NCBI GenBank assembly: GCA_049841275.1
Contig: JASGDN010000047.1
Span: 1-64,000 of the forward strand
Source of the DNA: JASGDN01 sp049841275
Lineage (GTDB): Bacteria > Chloroflexota > Chloroflexia > Thermomicrobiales > UBA6265
Direction of reading: 5' to 3'
DNA: 64,000 nucleotides
Of the stretch, positions 24,725 through 33,649 are shown piece by piece; position 1 is the first letter of the stretch; each line of letters begins with the position of its first letter. The notes under the pieces were generated by a model. That model was not told the origin of the DNA, did not search any database, and was given only the letters and a program-made list of their open reading frames with translations. The position numbers and the translations under genes are program-made.

Positions 24725-25124
24725 CGTCGTGTGCTCCACAAGCTGCAATCGAAGAGGCCGAATCGCGGCGCGGACTCGCCAGCCGCGCGAGCCGTTTGCC
24801 TGGCAGGTCCTTCGTGGTGCGTCGGGATGCTGCCGGGGCGGGAAGGATGGGCCATCCAGCCATAGGGGCATGGGGCTGGCCACAACCGCAGCCTCCGATA
24901 ATGCTACACGCACAACGCAGCATGGCAACTGGAGGATTGTCCCAAGGAACTTGTGCACATAATACAACGACGATCCGGCGTATGGTGCGCGAGAATGCAC
25001 GAGGACGGAACGTTGCCCCGAATGCCCCCCATTCGACCGGGCGTGTATGTGCAAGAATGCGCGTGTCTGTGGCCGCTCGGCCACTTGAAGGATTCATCTC
25101 GCTCTCGAAATGGAGATCTCCGGA
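24725..25124. other. Divergent control region between the two arms of the DUF917/hydantoinase island
   Basis: About 400 bases without a convincing gene. It contains the window's only obviously AT-rich spot in this region, TTGTGCACATAATACAA at 24951-24967. CATAAT (24958-24963) could serve as a -10 box rightward, with TTGTCC 15 bases upstream, and its complement TATTAT could serve leftward. Both operons probably start here under shared control, but no regulator gene is adjacent. Confidence 0.45.
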
Positions 25125-26672
25125 ATGAGCTTGCGGATAGGCGTGGATGTCGGCGGGACGAACACCGATGCGGTCCTGATGGATGACCGGGTGGTGCTTG
25201 CCAAGCTGAAAACGCCCACGACGGAAGATGTCACCAGCGGCATCACCACGGCGATCCGGAGCGTGCTGGCGCAGTCCGGGACCGCGACCGATGCCATCGC
25301 CTCGGTGATGATCGGCACCACGCATTTCACCAACGCCATCGTCGAACGCCGGCATATGTCTCCCGTTGCCGCGATCCGGCTTGGGCTGCCGGCGACGGCG
25401 GCCCTGCCTCCGATGGTGGACTGGCCGGAGGATCTGCTCGCCTCGCTGGAGCACGAGGTCTACCTCGCTCACGGCGGCCACGAGTTCGACGGGCGCATCA
25501 TCACGCCGTTCGACGAGGGGGAGATTCGGGGCATCGCGCGGGAGATCGCCGCGAAGGGAATCACCGCGGTCGCCATCTCCAGCGTCTTCTCGCCGGTCAA
25601 CGCCGAGATGGAGGACCGCGCCGCCGAGGTTGTCGCGGCCGAGATTCCGGACGTCACCATCACGAAGTCGAATGAGATCGGCCGTATCGGTCTCCTGGAG
25701 CGCGAGAATGCCGCGATCCTGAACTCGTCCTTGCGTGCGCTGGCCGACCGTACGGTGGCCGCCTTCGAGCGGGCGATCGCCGACCTTGGCATCACCGCGC
25801 CGCTCTATCTTACGCAGAACGACGGTACGCTGATGGTCAGCGATTTCGCGCGGACGTATCCGGTGCTGACCATCGCCTCCGGTCCGACGAACTCGATGCG
25901 TGGCGCGGCCTTCCTCTCCGGCCTCACCGACGCCATCGTGGTCGATATCGGGGGCACGACCTCCGATGTCGGCATGCTGGCGCACGGGTTCCCGCGAGAA
26001 GCCTCCGTCGCGGTCGAAGTGGGCGGCGTGCGCACGAATTTCCGGATGCCGGATGTCTACTCGGTGGGGCTTGGCGGTGGCTCGCTGGTCGATCTCGATG
26101 CGATGACGGTCGGGCCGCAGAGTGTCGGTTACCGGCTGACCGAGCAGGCGCTGGTCTTCGGCGGCGGCACGCTGACGACCTCCGATATCGCCGTCGCGAG
26201 GGGAATCGTCGAGATGGGCGATCCGGTGAAGGTCGCCCATCTCGACAAGGACCGGGTCGCGGTTGCGCTGGAGGCCATCCAGGAGATCGTCGCGACAGCG
26301 GTCGACCGCATGAAGACGAGTGCCGAGCCCGTGCCGGTGATCGTCGTCGGCGGGGGAAGCGTGCTCGTCTCGCGGCCAGTCGAAGGGGCGTCCGAGATGG
26401 TGAAGCCGCTCCACTTCGAGGCGGCGAACGCGGTCGGGGCGGCGATTGCCCAGATCTCCGGTGAGGTCGATCGCGTCTACGCATTGGAGGGCATGACGCG
26501 CGATGCGGCGGTCGACGCCGCGAAGGCGGAGGCCAGCGAACGCGCCGTGGCGGCGGGCGCCGATCCGGCCACGATCCAGATCGTGGATGTCGAGGATGTG
26601 CCGCTGGCCTACCTGCCGGGGAATGCGACCCGGATCCGGGTCAAGGCCGTCGGCGATCTCTCGCTGGCGTAG
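25125..26672 (+). CDS. Hydantoinase/oxoprolinase family protein (HyuA-like)
   Basis: The 515-residue protein has the N-terminal actin-like ATP-binding fold of hydantoinase A/5-oxoprolinase: RIGVDVGGTNTDAVLMDD, ASVMIGTTHFTNAIVERR, and later AIVVDIGGTTSDVGMLAHG and SVGLGGGSLVD. These enzymes use ATP to open five-membered lactam or imide rings. It is shorter than full HyuA/5-oxoprolinase chains (about 700 residues), a length common in the proteins found beside DUF917. The ATG at 25125 has GGAG 9 bases upstream. It is followed after 95 bases by a DUF917 gene on the same strand. A role in hydantoin or thiohydantoin breakdown is inferred from family and context. Confidence 0.88.
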   Translation: MSLRIGVDVGGTNTDAVLMDDRVVLAKLKTPTTEDVTSGITTAIRSVLAQSGTATDAIASVMIGTTHFTNAIVERRHMSPVAAIRLGLPATAALPPMVDWPEDLLASLEHEVYLAHGGHEFDGRIITPFDEGEIRGIAREIAAKGITAVAISSVFSPVNAEMEDRAAEVVAAEIPDVTITKSNEIGRIGLLERENAAILNSSLRALADRTVAAFERAIADLGITAPLYLTQNDGTLMVSDFARTYPVLTIASGPTNSMRGAAFLSGLTDAIVVDIGGTTSDVGMLAHGFPREASVAVEVGGVRTNFRMPDVYSVGLGGGSLVDLDAMTVGPQSVGYRLTEQALVFGGGTLTTSDIAVARGIVEMGDPVKVAHLDKDRVAVALEAIQEIVATAVDRMKTSAEPVPVIVVGGGSVLVSRPVEGASEMVKPLHFEAANAVGAAIAQISGEVDRVYALEGMTRDAAVDAAKAEASERAVAAGADPATIQIVDVEDVPLAYLPGNATRIRVKAVGDLSLA

Positions 26673-26767
26673 GCTCGTCGGGTCACGATAGGCCACGGGG
26701 CGATCGGCGAGATCTGCCGGTCGTCCGGTGCGCCATGTCCGAGATCAGCTCGGGGAGATGCGCCGCT

Positions 26768-27847
26768 ATGAGAACAATCACGATTGACCAGCTGGACGAC
26801 ATGGCGATGGGCGCGGCAGTGCTTGGGACCGGTGGTGGTGGCAATCCATACATCGGCAAGCTGATGGCCCGCAGCGCGATGCGCGGCAAGCCGCCGGTCC
26901 AGATGCTCAGCTTCGATGACCTGGACGATGACGACCTGATCGCCCCGACCGCGATGATGGGCGCTCCCACCGTGATGGTGGAGAAGGTCCCCTCCGGCGA
27001 GGAGATCGTCTCGGCCTTCCTCGCCCTGCAGGAGCTCTACGGACGGCCCTTCCGCGCCACGATGTCGATCGAGGCGGGAGGCGTGAACTCGCTGGTGCCG
27101 TTGACGGTGGCTGCTCGCCTCGGCATTCCCCTTGTCGATGGTGATTCGATGGGCCGGGCCTTCCCCGAAATCCAGATGGTGACCGCGACCCTGGTGGGCG
27201 TGAAGGCCACGCCGATGGCGCTTGCCGACGACAAGGGCAACAGTGTCATCTTCAACACGATCGACAACCGCTGGACGGAGACGTTCGCGCGCAGTGTGAC
27301 GGTGGACATGGGCGCCGCAGCCTACATGTCCAACTATGTGATGACCGGCAAGCAGCTGAAAGAGGCCGGCATTGGCGGGACGATGACGCTGATCGAGGAA
27401 ATCGGCCGCGCCATCCGGGAGTCGCATCGCCAGCACACCGACCCGATCCGGACTGTGCTGGAGGTGACGCATGGGTACCGGGTCTGGACGGGGAAGATCG
27501 CCGACATCGCCCGGCGAACCGTGGGTGGGTTCGCGCGGGGTACGGCGAAGGTCGAGGGCATGGGCGGATACGTTGGCCGGACGCTGGACGTCGACTTCCA
27601 GAACGAGTTCCTGATCGCCCGCACGGACGATGATGTCCTGGTGACGGTGCCGGACCTGATCACGATGCTGGACGCGGAGACCGGCGAACCGATCACGACG
27701 GAGGACCTGCGCTATGGCTTCCGCGTCGTGGTGATCGGTATCCCATGCGATTCGCGCTGGCGGACTGCCGATGGGTTGGACCTTGTCGGTCCCCGGTACT
27801 TCGGCTACGACGTGCCGTTCGTCCCGGTGGAGCAACGCTTCGGGTAA
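26768..27847 (+). CDS. DUF917 protein (S-methyl thiohydantoin desulfurase-like), copy B
   Basis: The 359-residue protein is a paralogue of the one at 23564-24724: MRTITIDQLDDMAMGAAVLG then GTGGGGNPYIGKL, MSIEAGGVNSLVPLTV, PLVDGDSMGRAFPEIQM, TVGGFARGTAKVEGMG and VPDLITMLDAETGEPITTED. Its start is clear (GGGGAG 9 bases before the ATG at 26768), which helps place the start of copy A. Some systems carry two linked DUF917 genes; here they lie on opposite strands around a hydantoinase-like gene. It forms an operon with that gene, ended by the hairpin at 27875. Confidence 0.88.
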   Translation: MRTITIDQLDDMAMGAAVLGTGGGGNPYIGKLMARSAMRGKPPVQMLSFDDLDDDDLIAPTAMMGAPTVMVEKVPSGEEIVSAFLALQELYGRPFRATMSIEAGGVNSLVPLTVAARLGIPLVDGDSMGRAFPEIQMVTATLVGVKATPMALADDKGNSVIFNTIDNRWTETFARSVTVDMGAAAYMSNYVMTGKQLKEAGIGGTMTLIEEIGRAIRESHRQHTDPIRTVLEVTHGYRVWTGKIADIARRTVGGFARGTAKVEGMGGYVGRTLDVDFQNEFLIARTDDDVLVTVPDLITMLDAETGEPITTEDLRYGFRVVVIGIPCDSRWRTADGLDLVGPRYFGYDVPFVPVEQRFG

Positions 27848-27874
27848 GCAGCTACGATCGTTGAACAAGAATGA

Positions 27875-27899
27875 AGGGCGGACCGCGACGGTCCGCCCT
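27875..27899 (+). terminator. Terminator after the DUF917 copy B gene
   Basis: AGGGCGGACC (27875-27884) pairs perfectly with GGTCCGCCCT (27890-27899) across a 5-base loop, 28 bases after the stop codon. The tail is only moderately T-rich. Confidence 0.75.
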
Positions 27900-27978
27900 G
27901 CTCGTGTCTGTTGCGTCGATTGGGGCTTGCCCGAAAGCAGGATTCGAAAGGGTAGCCACCCCAGATGGGTCGTTCCGT

Positions 27979-28066
27979 GTAGGGGCGATCCTTGTGATCG
28001 CTGGGAGTTTCCGTACAGCGCGCTGGGCGATCACCGACCGCAGCAACCACTGCGAGGATCGCCCCT
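27979..28066. repeat. REP-like element with terminal inverted repeats, copy 2
   Basis: The left end, GTAGGGGCGATCCTTGTGAT followed by CGC (27979-28001), is identical over 23 bases to 52661-52683. An 11-base inverted repeat, AGGGGCGATCC at 27981-27991 and GGATCGCCCCT at 28056-28066, bounds an element of about 86 bases. It lies between the convergent DUF917 copy B and SDR genes. Confidence 0.65.
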
Positions 28067-28096
28067 CCAGGCAGGACAACGTTTCCCAATTTGACT

Positions 28097-28849
28097 CTAA
28101 TACGTCGCGCGGCCGCCGGAGATGTCGAAGACCGCGCCCGTCGAGAACGTGACCTCGTCCGAGCAGAGGAATGCCACCAGCGCCGCGACCTCCTCTGGCT
28201 GCCCGACGCGCCCCATCGGGATGCGCGACGTCATGTAGGCGATGTGCTCATCCGTCAGTTGCTGCAGGATCTCGGTGGCGATCACTGCCGGGGTGACGGC
28301 GTTCACGATGATCCCCTTGGTTGCGAGTTCCTTGGCCAGCGATTTCGTGAGGCCAATCACACCGGCCTTTGCGGCAGAGTAGGCGCCCGCATTCGGGTTG
28401 CCTTCCTTGCCGGCGATCGAGGCGATGTTCACGATCCGGCCGTAGCCGCGCTCGATCATGCCCGGTACGACCGAGTGGCAGCCGAGGAAGACGCCGTTCA
28501 GGTCGATGTCGATCACCTGCCGCCATTCCTCGACGCGATACTCCCACATCGGGGCGGCCCGGCCGGCGATCCCGGCGCAGTTCACCAGGATCGAGAGCGG
28601 CTCCCAGTGCTGATCCACAGTGGCAAGCGCGGCAGTCCAGCTCTCCTTCGACGTGACATCGAGCCGGACCCCGATCGCCGCGTCACCGATTTCGGCGGCG
28701 GTGGCGTTCGCCTGCGCCTCGTCGATGTCGGCGATGACGACGCGTGCGCCGTCGGCGGCCAGCCGGGCAGCGATGGCGCGGCCAATGCCCCGCGCGGCGC
28801 CGGTGACGAGAGCGACGCGGTTCCTGAGATCGCGATCGGACACGGACAT
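28097..28849 (-). CDS. Short-chain dehydrogenase/reductase (SDR)
   Basis: The 250-residue classical SDR has the NAD(P)-binding TGAARGIGRAIA motif, the acidic VIADIDEA that favours NAD(H), the ILVNCAGIAG motif, a catalytic Ser in VNIASIAGKEG and the YSAAKAG active-site Tyr/Lys. These enzymes oxidise or reduce alcohols and ketones; sequences like this are often 3-oxoacyl-ACP reductase or sugar dehydrogenase-like, and I cannot name the substrate. GGAGA precedes the ATG. It stands alone, converging with the DUF917 operon. Confidence 0.9.
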   Translation of the reverse strand: MSVSDRDLRNRVALVTGAARGIGRAIAARLAADGARVVIADIDEAQANATAAEIGDAAIGVRLDVTSKESWTAALATVDQHWEPLSILVNCAGIAGRAAPMWEYRVEEWRQVIDIDLNGVFLGCHSVVPGMIERGYGRIVNIASIAGKEGNPNAGAYSAAKAGVIGLTKSLAKELATKGIIVNAVTPAVIATEILQQLTDEHIAYMTSRIPMGRVGQPEEVAALVAFLCSDEVTFSTGAVFDISGGRATY

Positions 28850-29003
28850 GCTGGTTCTCCACCATACGAATGGGCGATGCGTGCGACTATGCTGACTGCT
28901 AGGGGCGATCTTACAGGGCGTCCCGGCATCTCGCCAGATGCCGGGAGTGCTCGATGCGTTCCCGCTGTCATTCCGTGCGGCAGGAGACCGGGAGGAAGAA
29001 CGG

Positions 29004-30053
29004 GTGCTGTGGGTCTGGATGCCGAGTCTGGTGCTGCTGGCCGCGGCGGCAGGCTGTGCGTGGTGGGACGCGCGAACCTTGCGCACGGGCGTATTGTTGC
29101 TGGCCGGCACATCGCTGGCGGGACTGACATTGCTCGGTACGATCCTGCAGAAGACGAGCAACGTGAATGACCCGTCCGATCTCACGGCGGAGTGGATTCT
29201 TCTGGGTGTGCTCGGGATCGCGCTGGCCTCCGTGCTGATCCTCGCACTGGTGCTGACGGTCAATGGTGTCGTCCTCATCCGCCGGGAAGGAGCCAGTCCG
29301 GCCCATGCGTTGTCGCTGGCGATGGGACTGGGAATCATCGCCTACGCGGGGGTGGCATTCCTCGCCGCGATCCTGGGGAGTCCGCAGCTGTTCCTGGTCG
29401 TCGTGCTGCTGGGCTTCCCGCTGATGTACCTGAGCTTCGTCTTCACGGCATTCGTGACTTACGCCGCGCTCTACCTCTTCGTGACGCGGCGCTGGGGCGG
29501 CCCTGTCGATGCGGTGATCGTCCTCGGGGCCGGGCTGCGCAACGGACGGGTGACGCCGCTGCTGCGCAGCCGGCTCGATCGTGGGATCGAAGTCTTCGCG
29601 CGGTCCCGGCAGGCCGGGAGGACCACGATTCTGGTGCCGTCCGGCGGCAAGGGCGCCGACGAACCCGTCTCCGAAGCGGCGGCGATGGCGGCGTATCTCG
29701 TGGAGCAGGGGATTGCGCCGGACGCGATCGTGGCGGAGGACCGTTCCCGCACGACGTGGGAGAACGTGCGGTTCTCGAAGGCGTTGCTTGACGAGCGGGG
29801 CATGAGCGGTCGTGCGGCCGTGGCGACGAACAACTTCCACGCCTTCCGGGCGGCGATGCTGATGCGGAAGGCAAGGCTGAAGGGCTACGCGACCGGTTCG
29901 CCGACAGCCTCCTACTTCTGGCCCGCCGCGACGATTCGCGAGTTCCTGGCGGTGCTGCGGGACCATAAATGGTTGAACGGCTTCATGCTCGTGGGCCTCT
30001 CGTTACCGCTGATCGTCGCCGTTGCGACCATGGTCGTGTCGTCCGTCCGATGA
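29004..30053 (+). CDS. YdcF-family (DUF218) membrane protein
   Basis: The 349-residue protein has about five N-terminal membrane helices and a C-terminal DUF218 domain: AVIVLGAGLRNGRVTPLLRS, VPSGGKGADEPVSEAAAMAA, EDRSRTTWENVRFSK and VATNNFHAFRAAMLM, then a final helix. YdcF/SanA proteins are linked to envelope integrity and vancomycin sensitivity in other bacteria and may bind a nucleotide-like ligand. I chose GTG at 29004, preceded by GGGAGGA, over an ATG at 28938 that adds a hydrophilic stretch before the first helix. It is monocistronic and divergent from the SDR gene. Confidence 0.82.
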   Translation: MLWVWMPSLVLLAAAAGCAWWDARTLRTGVLLLAGTSLAGLTLLGTILQKTSNVNDPSDLTAEWILLGVLGIALASVLILALVLTVNGVVLIRREGASPAHALSLAMGLGIIAYAGVAFLAAILGSPQLFLVVVLLGFPLMYLSFVFTAFVTYAALYLFVTRRWGGPVDAVIVLGAGLRNGRVTPLLRSRLDRGIEVFARSRQAGRTTILVPSGGKGADEPVSEAAAMAAYLVEQGIAPDAIVAEDRSRTTWENVRFSKALLDERGMSGRAAVATNNFHAFRAAMLMRKARLKGYATGSPTASYFWPAATIREFLAVLRDHKWLNGFMLVGLSLPLIVAVATMVVSSVR

Positions 30054-30260
30054 CGGCGCCGTGTTGTATCGATGGGCCGAAGGCGCCTGGCGACCCTTGT
30101 GCGGTCCGTAGCAGGGTTCTCCCCGGAATGAGCCATGCGTGCGTGCCCGGGTTCTTTCGCACTTGGGATTCCGATGCTAGATTCCGCTGATCGGGAGGCT
30201 CGTACCGGAGCGGCCCGAACGACGATGCAGGCGTTCAGGGAACGTGGAGGAGACCGACCA

Positions 30261-31655
30261 ATGATGAAACGGGATTCAAGCCGCGCGGACGAATCGAGCC
30301 GCTTCAATCGTCGGGTTCTGGCCAAGGGGGCGTTGGGCGCCGCTGCCTCGGCTGCCCTGGTGACCTCCGTCTCCAATGCACCGGTCGCCGCCCAGGACAA
30401 GACCGTCATCAAGTTCTGGACGCACACCCATCCGCCGATGGTGGAGTTGAACAAGGCGCTGATCGCCGACTTCATGAAGGAAAACCCCGACATCGAAGTC
30501 CAGTACGAGATCATCCCCAATAACGACTTCGCGACCAAGATGCTGGCGTCGATGGGAACGGGCACCGGCCCGGACATCATCAACATGGACGATGCTCAGA
30601 TGCGCTCGACCTACATCCCGAAAGGGCTGGTGCAGGAGGTCGATCCGGTCAACATGGGCTATGGCTCGCTCGATGAGTTGAAGTCCGCCTACATCCCGAC
30701 AGCGCTCGAAGGCTCCACGGTCGATGGCAAGGTCTATGGCGTCCCGAGCGAGTTCAACGTCACTGCGATGGCGGTGAACGACGCGGCATTCACCGAGGTT
30801 GGCCTCGATCCCAAGGCGCCGCCCGCCGATTGGGCCGGCGTGACCGAGCAAGGGGCCAAGCTCGTCACCAAGGATGGCGATACGCTGACCCGTCGTGGGT
30901 TCGATTTCGTCTACCTGCATTCCGGTTGGTATCACAACCTGTTCGGGACGCTGCTGCTCCAGACCGGTGGCCGCGTGGTGGCGGAAGACGGGACGACGGT
31001 CTCCGTGGCTGATGCGCCGTCTGTCGAGGCGTTGCATATCTGGTACGACATGATCTGGGGCGATCCCAAGATTGCCGATCCATCCGTGGCGAATCAGGAT
31101 GCGACCGTGCCCTATCAGGACTTCCTGGATGGCAAGGTTGCGATGATGCCCTTCAATCCGTGGGGCATGGGGCAGATCACCGAGGACACGGCCGTCTACG
31201 AGAAGTGGTCGATCGCGCCGCTCCCGCAGAAGCAGCCCGGTGCCGCAGGAACGCCGGAGGCCACGCCCGTTACCGAGGGCGAGGGACCCGTCACGCCGCT
31301 CTATGCCTACTACTGGTCGGTGAATGCCCTGACGACCGACGAGCAGAAGAAGGCCGCCGCGTTCAAGTTCATTGGGTATATCTCGTCGTTCCCTGGCCGC
31401 TGGCTCAAGGAGTCCAGCTTCATCCAGCCGAAGACTGGCTGGGATACCTCCGAGGAAGCGAAGGCGCTGCCGTTCTTCGATGTCTGGTCGTCGGAGATGC
31501 TGAAGGGCAAGTTCCTGCCGGTCACGCCAGCTGGCGAGCAGGTCGATACGCTGATGAAGTCGGCGCTCGAACAATCGCTGCTGTCCGGCGAGGACCCGCA
31601 GGAGGCCCTGGATGCGGTGAAGCCGCAGATCGAATCGGCCATCGCGAGCAGCTGA
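30261..31655 (+). CDS. Sugar ABC transporter substrate-binding protein (SBP_bac_1)
   Basis: The 464-residue exported protein is of the maltose/multiple-sugar family 1 type. The signal (RFNRRVLAKGALGAAASAAL) ends near VAAQDKTV, followed by IKFWTHTHPPMVELNKALI and MGTGTGPDIINMDDAQ, typical of CUT1 binding proteins. A linker rich in Gly/Thr/Pro/Glu (AAGTPEATPVTEGEGPVTP) is inserted before LYAYYWSVN, inside the domain. GGAGGAGA precedes the ATG at 30261. Two permease genes follow after a hairpin, which probably reduces their expression relative to the binding protein. No ATPase is present; CUT1 systems often share one MsmX-type ATPase. Confidence 0.92.
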   Translation: MMKRDSSRADESSRFNRRVLAKGALGAAASAALVTSVSNAPVAAQDKTVIKFWTHTHPPMVELNKALIADFMKENPDIEVQYEIIPNNDFATKMLASMGTGTGPDIINMDDAQMRSTYIPKGLVQEVDPVNMGYGSLDELKSAYIPTALEGSTVDGKVYGVPSEFNVTAMAVNDAAFTEVGLDPKAPPADWAGVTEQGAKLVTKDGDTLTRRGFDFVYLHSGWYHNLFGTLLLQTGGRVVAEDGTTVSVADAPSVEALHIWYDMIWGDPKIADPSVANQDATVPYQDFLDGKVAMMPFNPWGMGQITEDTAVYEKWSIAPLPQKQPGAAGTPEATPVTEGEGPVTPLYAYYWSVNALTTDEQKKAAAFKFIGYISSFPGRWLKESSFIQPKTGWDTSEEAKALPFFDVWSSEMLKGKFLPVTPAGEQVDTLMKSALEQSLLSGEDPQEALDAVKPQIESAIASS

Positions 31656-31661
31656 GGCGAA

Positions 31662-31694
31662 GGCGGGACCGGACGATCACCGTCCGGTCCCGCC
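31662..31694 (+). terminator. Hairpin between binding protein and permease genes
   Basis: GGCGGGACCGGACG (31662-31675) pairs perfectly with CGTCCGGTCCCGCC (31681-31694), 7 bases after the binding-protein stop. It is probably a partial terminator or mRNA-stabilising structure that sets the binding-protein:permease ratio. Confidence 0.7.
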
Positions 31695-31737
31695 TGCCGG
31701 TATCTGTGTCCCAATCCCAGCGAACAGGAATGTCCCG

Positions 31738-32676
31738 ATGTCGTCCACTGCCGATTGCGCGGGAGCGGCGCGTGGTCCCATCGCCACGCATCGCCGTTCG
31801 CGGCTCAGCTACATGCAGAAGCGCAATCTCTGGGGATTCCTCTTCACCCTGCCGGCGCTCTGTTTCTTCCTCGTCTTCGCCATCATCCCGATTGCCCGGA
31901 CGTTCTATCTGTCGTTCTTCACGTTCAGCGTCGTGGAGCCGCCGGTCTTCGCCGGCCTGGACAACTACCGTGCCCTGGTCCACGATCAGCGGTTCCACGC
32001 GTCCCTCGTCAACAGCTTCGCCTATGTCTTCATGACCTATATCCCGGTTGCGGTCCTGGGGCTGGCCCTTGCCTTGGGACTGAACGTGCGATTGCGAGGG
32101 GTCGGGTTCTTTCGGACGCTGTATTTCGTGCCGGTCGTCATGAGTTGGGTGGTGGTTTCCGCGATCTGGAAGATGATCTTCAATCGCCAGGGACTCATGA
32201 ATGCGTTCTTCCTGGATCCATTCGGCATTGCCCCGAAGAACTGGCTGACGGATGAGGCCTGGGCGCCGCGCGCGATCGTCATCATGAGCGCCTGGAAGGA
32301 AGTCGGCTTCTTCATGGTCGTCTTCCTCGCGGGCTTGCAGCAGATTCCGTCCGATTACTACGAGGCGGCGAAGGTGGATGGCGCCGGCTGGTGGCAGCTC
32401 TTCCGCTCCATCACGGTGCCGCTGCTGCGCCCGACCCTGCTCTTCGTCAGTGTGATCGGCATGATCACGGGATTGCAGGTGTTCGTGCCGCAGTGGGTGA
32501 TGACCCAGGGCGGCCCGGTGACGGCGACGCTCGTGATGTCGCTCAACATCTACCAGATGGCATTCGTGTTCCTGAAGGGGGGAACCGCCGCCGCGATGTC
32601 CGTGGTGCTCTTCCTCATCATCGGCGCCATGACCCTCGTCCAGTTCTGGCTCAATCGCCTCGGCTCGGCAGAGTAG
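31738..32676 (+). CDS. Sugar ABC transporter permease (MalF-like)
   Basis: The 312-residue membrane protein has six helices, the first in LWGFLFTLPALCFFLVFAII. The ATPase-docking EAA loop is YYEAAKVDGAGWWQLFRSIT followed by VPLLRP. It is the first of the CUT1 permease pair and lies 83 bases after the binding-protein gene. AGGA lies 8 bases before the ATG. It forms a heterodimer with the product of the next gene to take up a mono- or oligosaccharide. Confidence 0.92.
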   Translation: MSSTADCAGAARGPIATHRRSRLSYMQKRNLWGFLFTLPALCFFLVFAIIPIARTFYLSFFTFSVVEPPVFAGLDNYRALVHDQRFHASLVNSFAYVFMTYIPVAVLGLALALGLNVRLRGVGFFRTLYFVPVVMSWVVVSAIWKMIFNRQGLMNAFFLDPFGIAPKNWLTDEAWAPRAIVIMSAWKEVGFFMVVFLAGLQQIPSDYYEAAKVDGAGWWQLFRSITVPLLRPTLLFVSVIGMITGLQVFVPQWVMTQGGPVTATLVMSLNIYQMAFVFLKGGTAAAMSVVLFLIIGAMTLVQFWLNRLGSAE

Positions 32677-32694
32677 ACGGGAAGGAGGACTGTG

Positions 32695-33579
32695 ATGAAT
32701 CCGGCCAATCAACCGTCATCCGCCGCCGCATCGATCGAGCACCGGACGTCCGTCTGGACGCGCATTCCGTGGGGACATCTCGTCCTCTACGCGGCGTTGA
32801 TCCTCTTCGCCATCCTGATCCTGATGCCTTTCGCCTACATGGTGAGCACGGCGTTCAAGACCCGCGGCGAGGTCTTCACGCAGCCGGTGCAGTGGATCCC
32901 GAAGCAGATCGATCTCCATAACTTCCGGGATGCGTTGAAGGCCTATCCGATCACCCGGTATTTCTGGAACAGCGTGATCGTCGGGGTGAGCGTGACATTG
33001 TTGAACCTGGTGACCTGTTCGCTGGCGGGCTATGGATTCGCCAAGTTCACGTTCATGGGACGGAACCTCGTATTCGGGGTCGTCCTTGCGACGATGATGA
33101 TCCCCCTCTCGTCGATGATCATTCCGCTCTTCCTGATCGTGAAGTGGTTGGGCTGGGTCGATACCTATTGGGGGCTGATCGTCCCGGCGGGGACTAGCGC
33201 CTTCGGCATCTTCCTGATGCGGCAGCACATGGCGTCGATCCCGGACGACCTGCTGGATGCCGCTCGGCTTGATGGCGCCGGGGAACCTCGCATCTTCGTC
33301 TCGATCGTCCTGCCGCTGAGCAAGACCGCGCTGTCGTCGCTCGCGATCTTCATCTTCATGTGGAACTGGGATAGCGTGCTCTGGCCCCTGCTGGTCGCGA
33401 CCGGGGATCGCTACCGCACGCTGCCGCTGGGTGTCGCCCTGTTCGAGAGCTCGTACGGCACGAACTACCCACAGTTGATGGCGGTCGCCTTGCTGGCGAT
33501 GTTGCCGGTACTGGTCGTCTTCCTGGTGCTACAACGGAACTTCGTGGAAGCGATGACGCTCTCTGGCGTCAAGGGGTGA
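32695..33579 (+). CDS. Sugar ABC transporter permease (MalG-like)
   Basis: The 294-residue membrane protein is the CUT1 partner permease. Helix 1 is LVLYAALILFAILILMPFAY, then MVSTAFKTRGEVF; the EAA loop is LLDAARLDGAGEPRIFVSIV, then LPLSKTAL. AAGGAGGA lies 6 bases before the ATG at 32695, which I prefer over the GTG three bases upstream. It is the last gene of the operon; a terminator follows. Confidence 0.92.
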   Translation: MNPANQPSSAAASIEHRTSVWTRIPWGHLVLYAALILFAILILMPFAYMVSTAFKTRGEVFTQPVQWIPKQIDLHNFRDALKAYPITRYFWNSVIVGVSVTLLNLVTCSLAGYGFAKFTFMGRNLVFGVVLATMMIPLSSMIIPLFLIVKWLGWVDTYWGLIVPAGTSAFGIFLMRQHMASIPDDLLDAARLDGAGEPRIFVSIVLPLSKTALSSLAIFIFMWNWDSVLWPLLVATGDRYRTLPLGVALFESSYGTNYPQLMAVALLAMLPVLVVFLVLQRNFVEAMTLSGVKG

Positions 33580-33597
33580 TCGCCGGGAAACGCAGAA

Positions 33598-33624
33598 GGT
33601 CCGGATGCGTACAGCATCCGGACC
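33598..33624. terminator. Bidirectional terminator between the sugar ABC operon and fabF
   Basis: GGTCCGGATGC (33598-33608) pairs perfectly with GCATCCGGACC (33614-33624). It sits between convergent genes, 19 bases after the permease stop and 26 bases from the fabF stop. Confidence 0.75.
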
Positions 33625-33649
33625 CTGCTTGTCATGTGGATCGCGAAGG

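Noticed and set aside
24189..26696. Very long antisense reading frame (over 800 codons) opposite the HyuA-like gene
   Set aside because: High GC removes stop codons in the frame opposite a real gene; the translation is Arg/His/Asp-rich and resembles nothing. The same applies to antisense frames at 648-1886 and 4751-5965.
28902..28920. A fourth GTAGGG-type element near CTAGGGGCGATCTTACAGGG
   Set aside because: The head is altered and the second half of the stem is missing, so it is at best a fragment.
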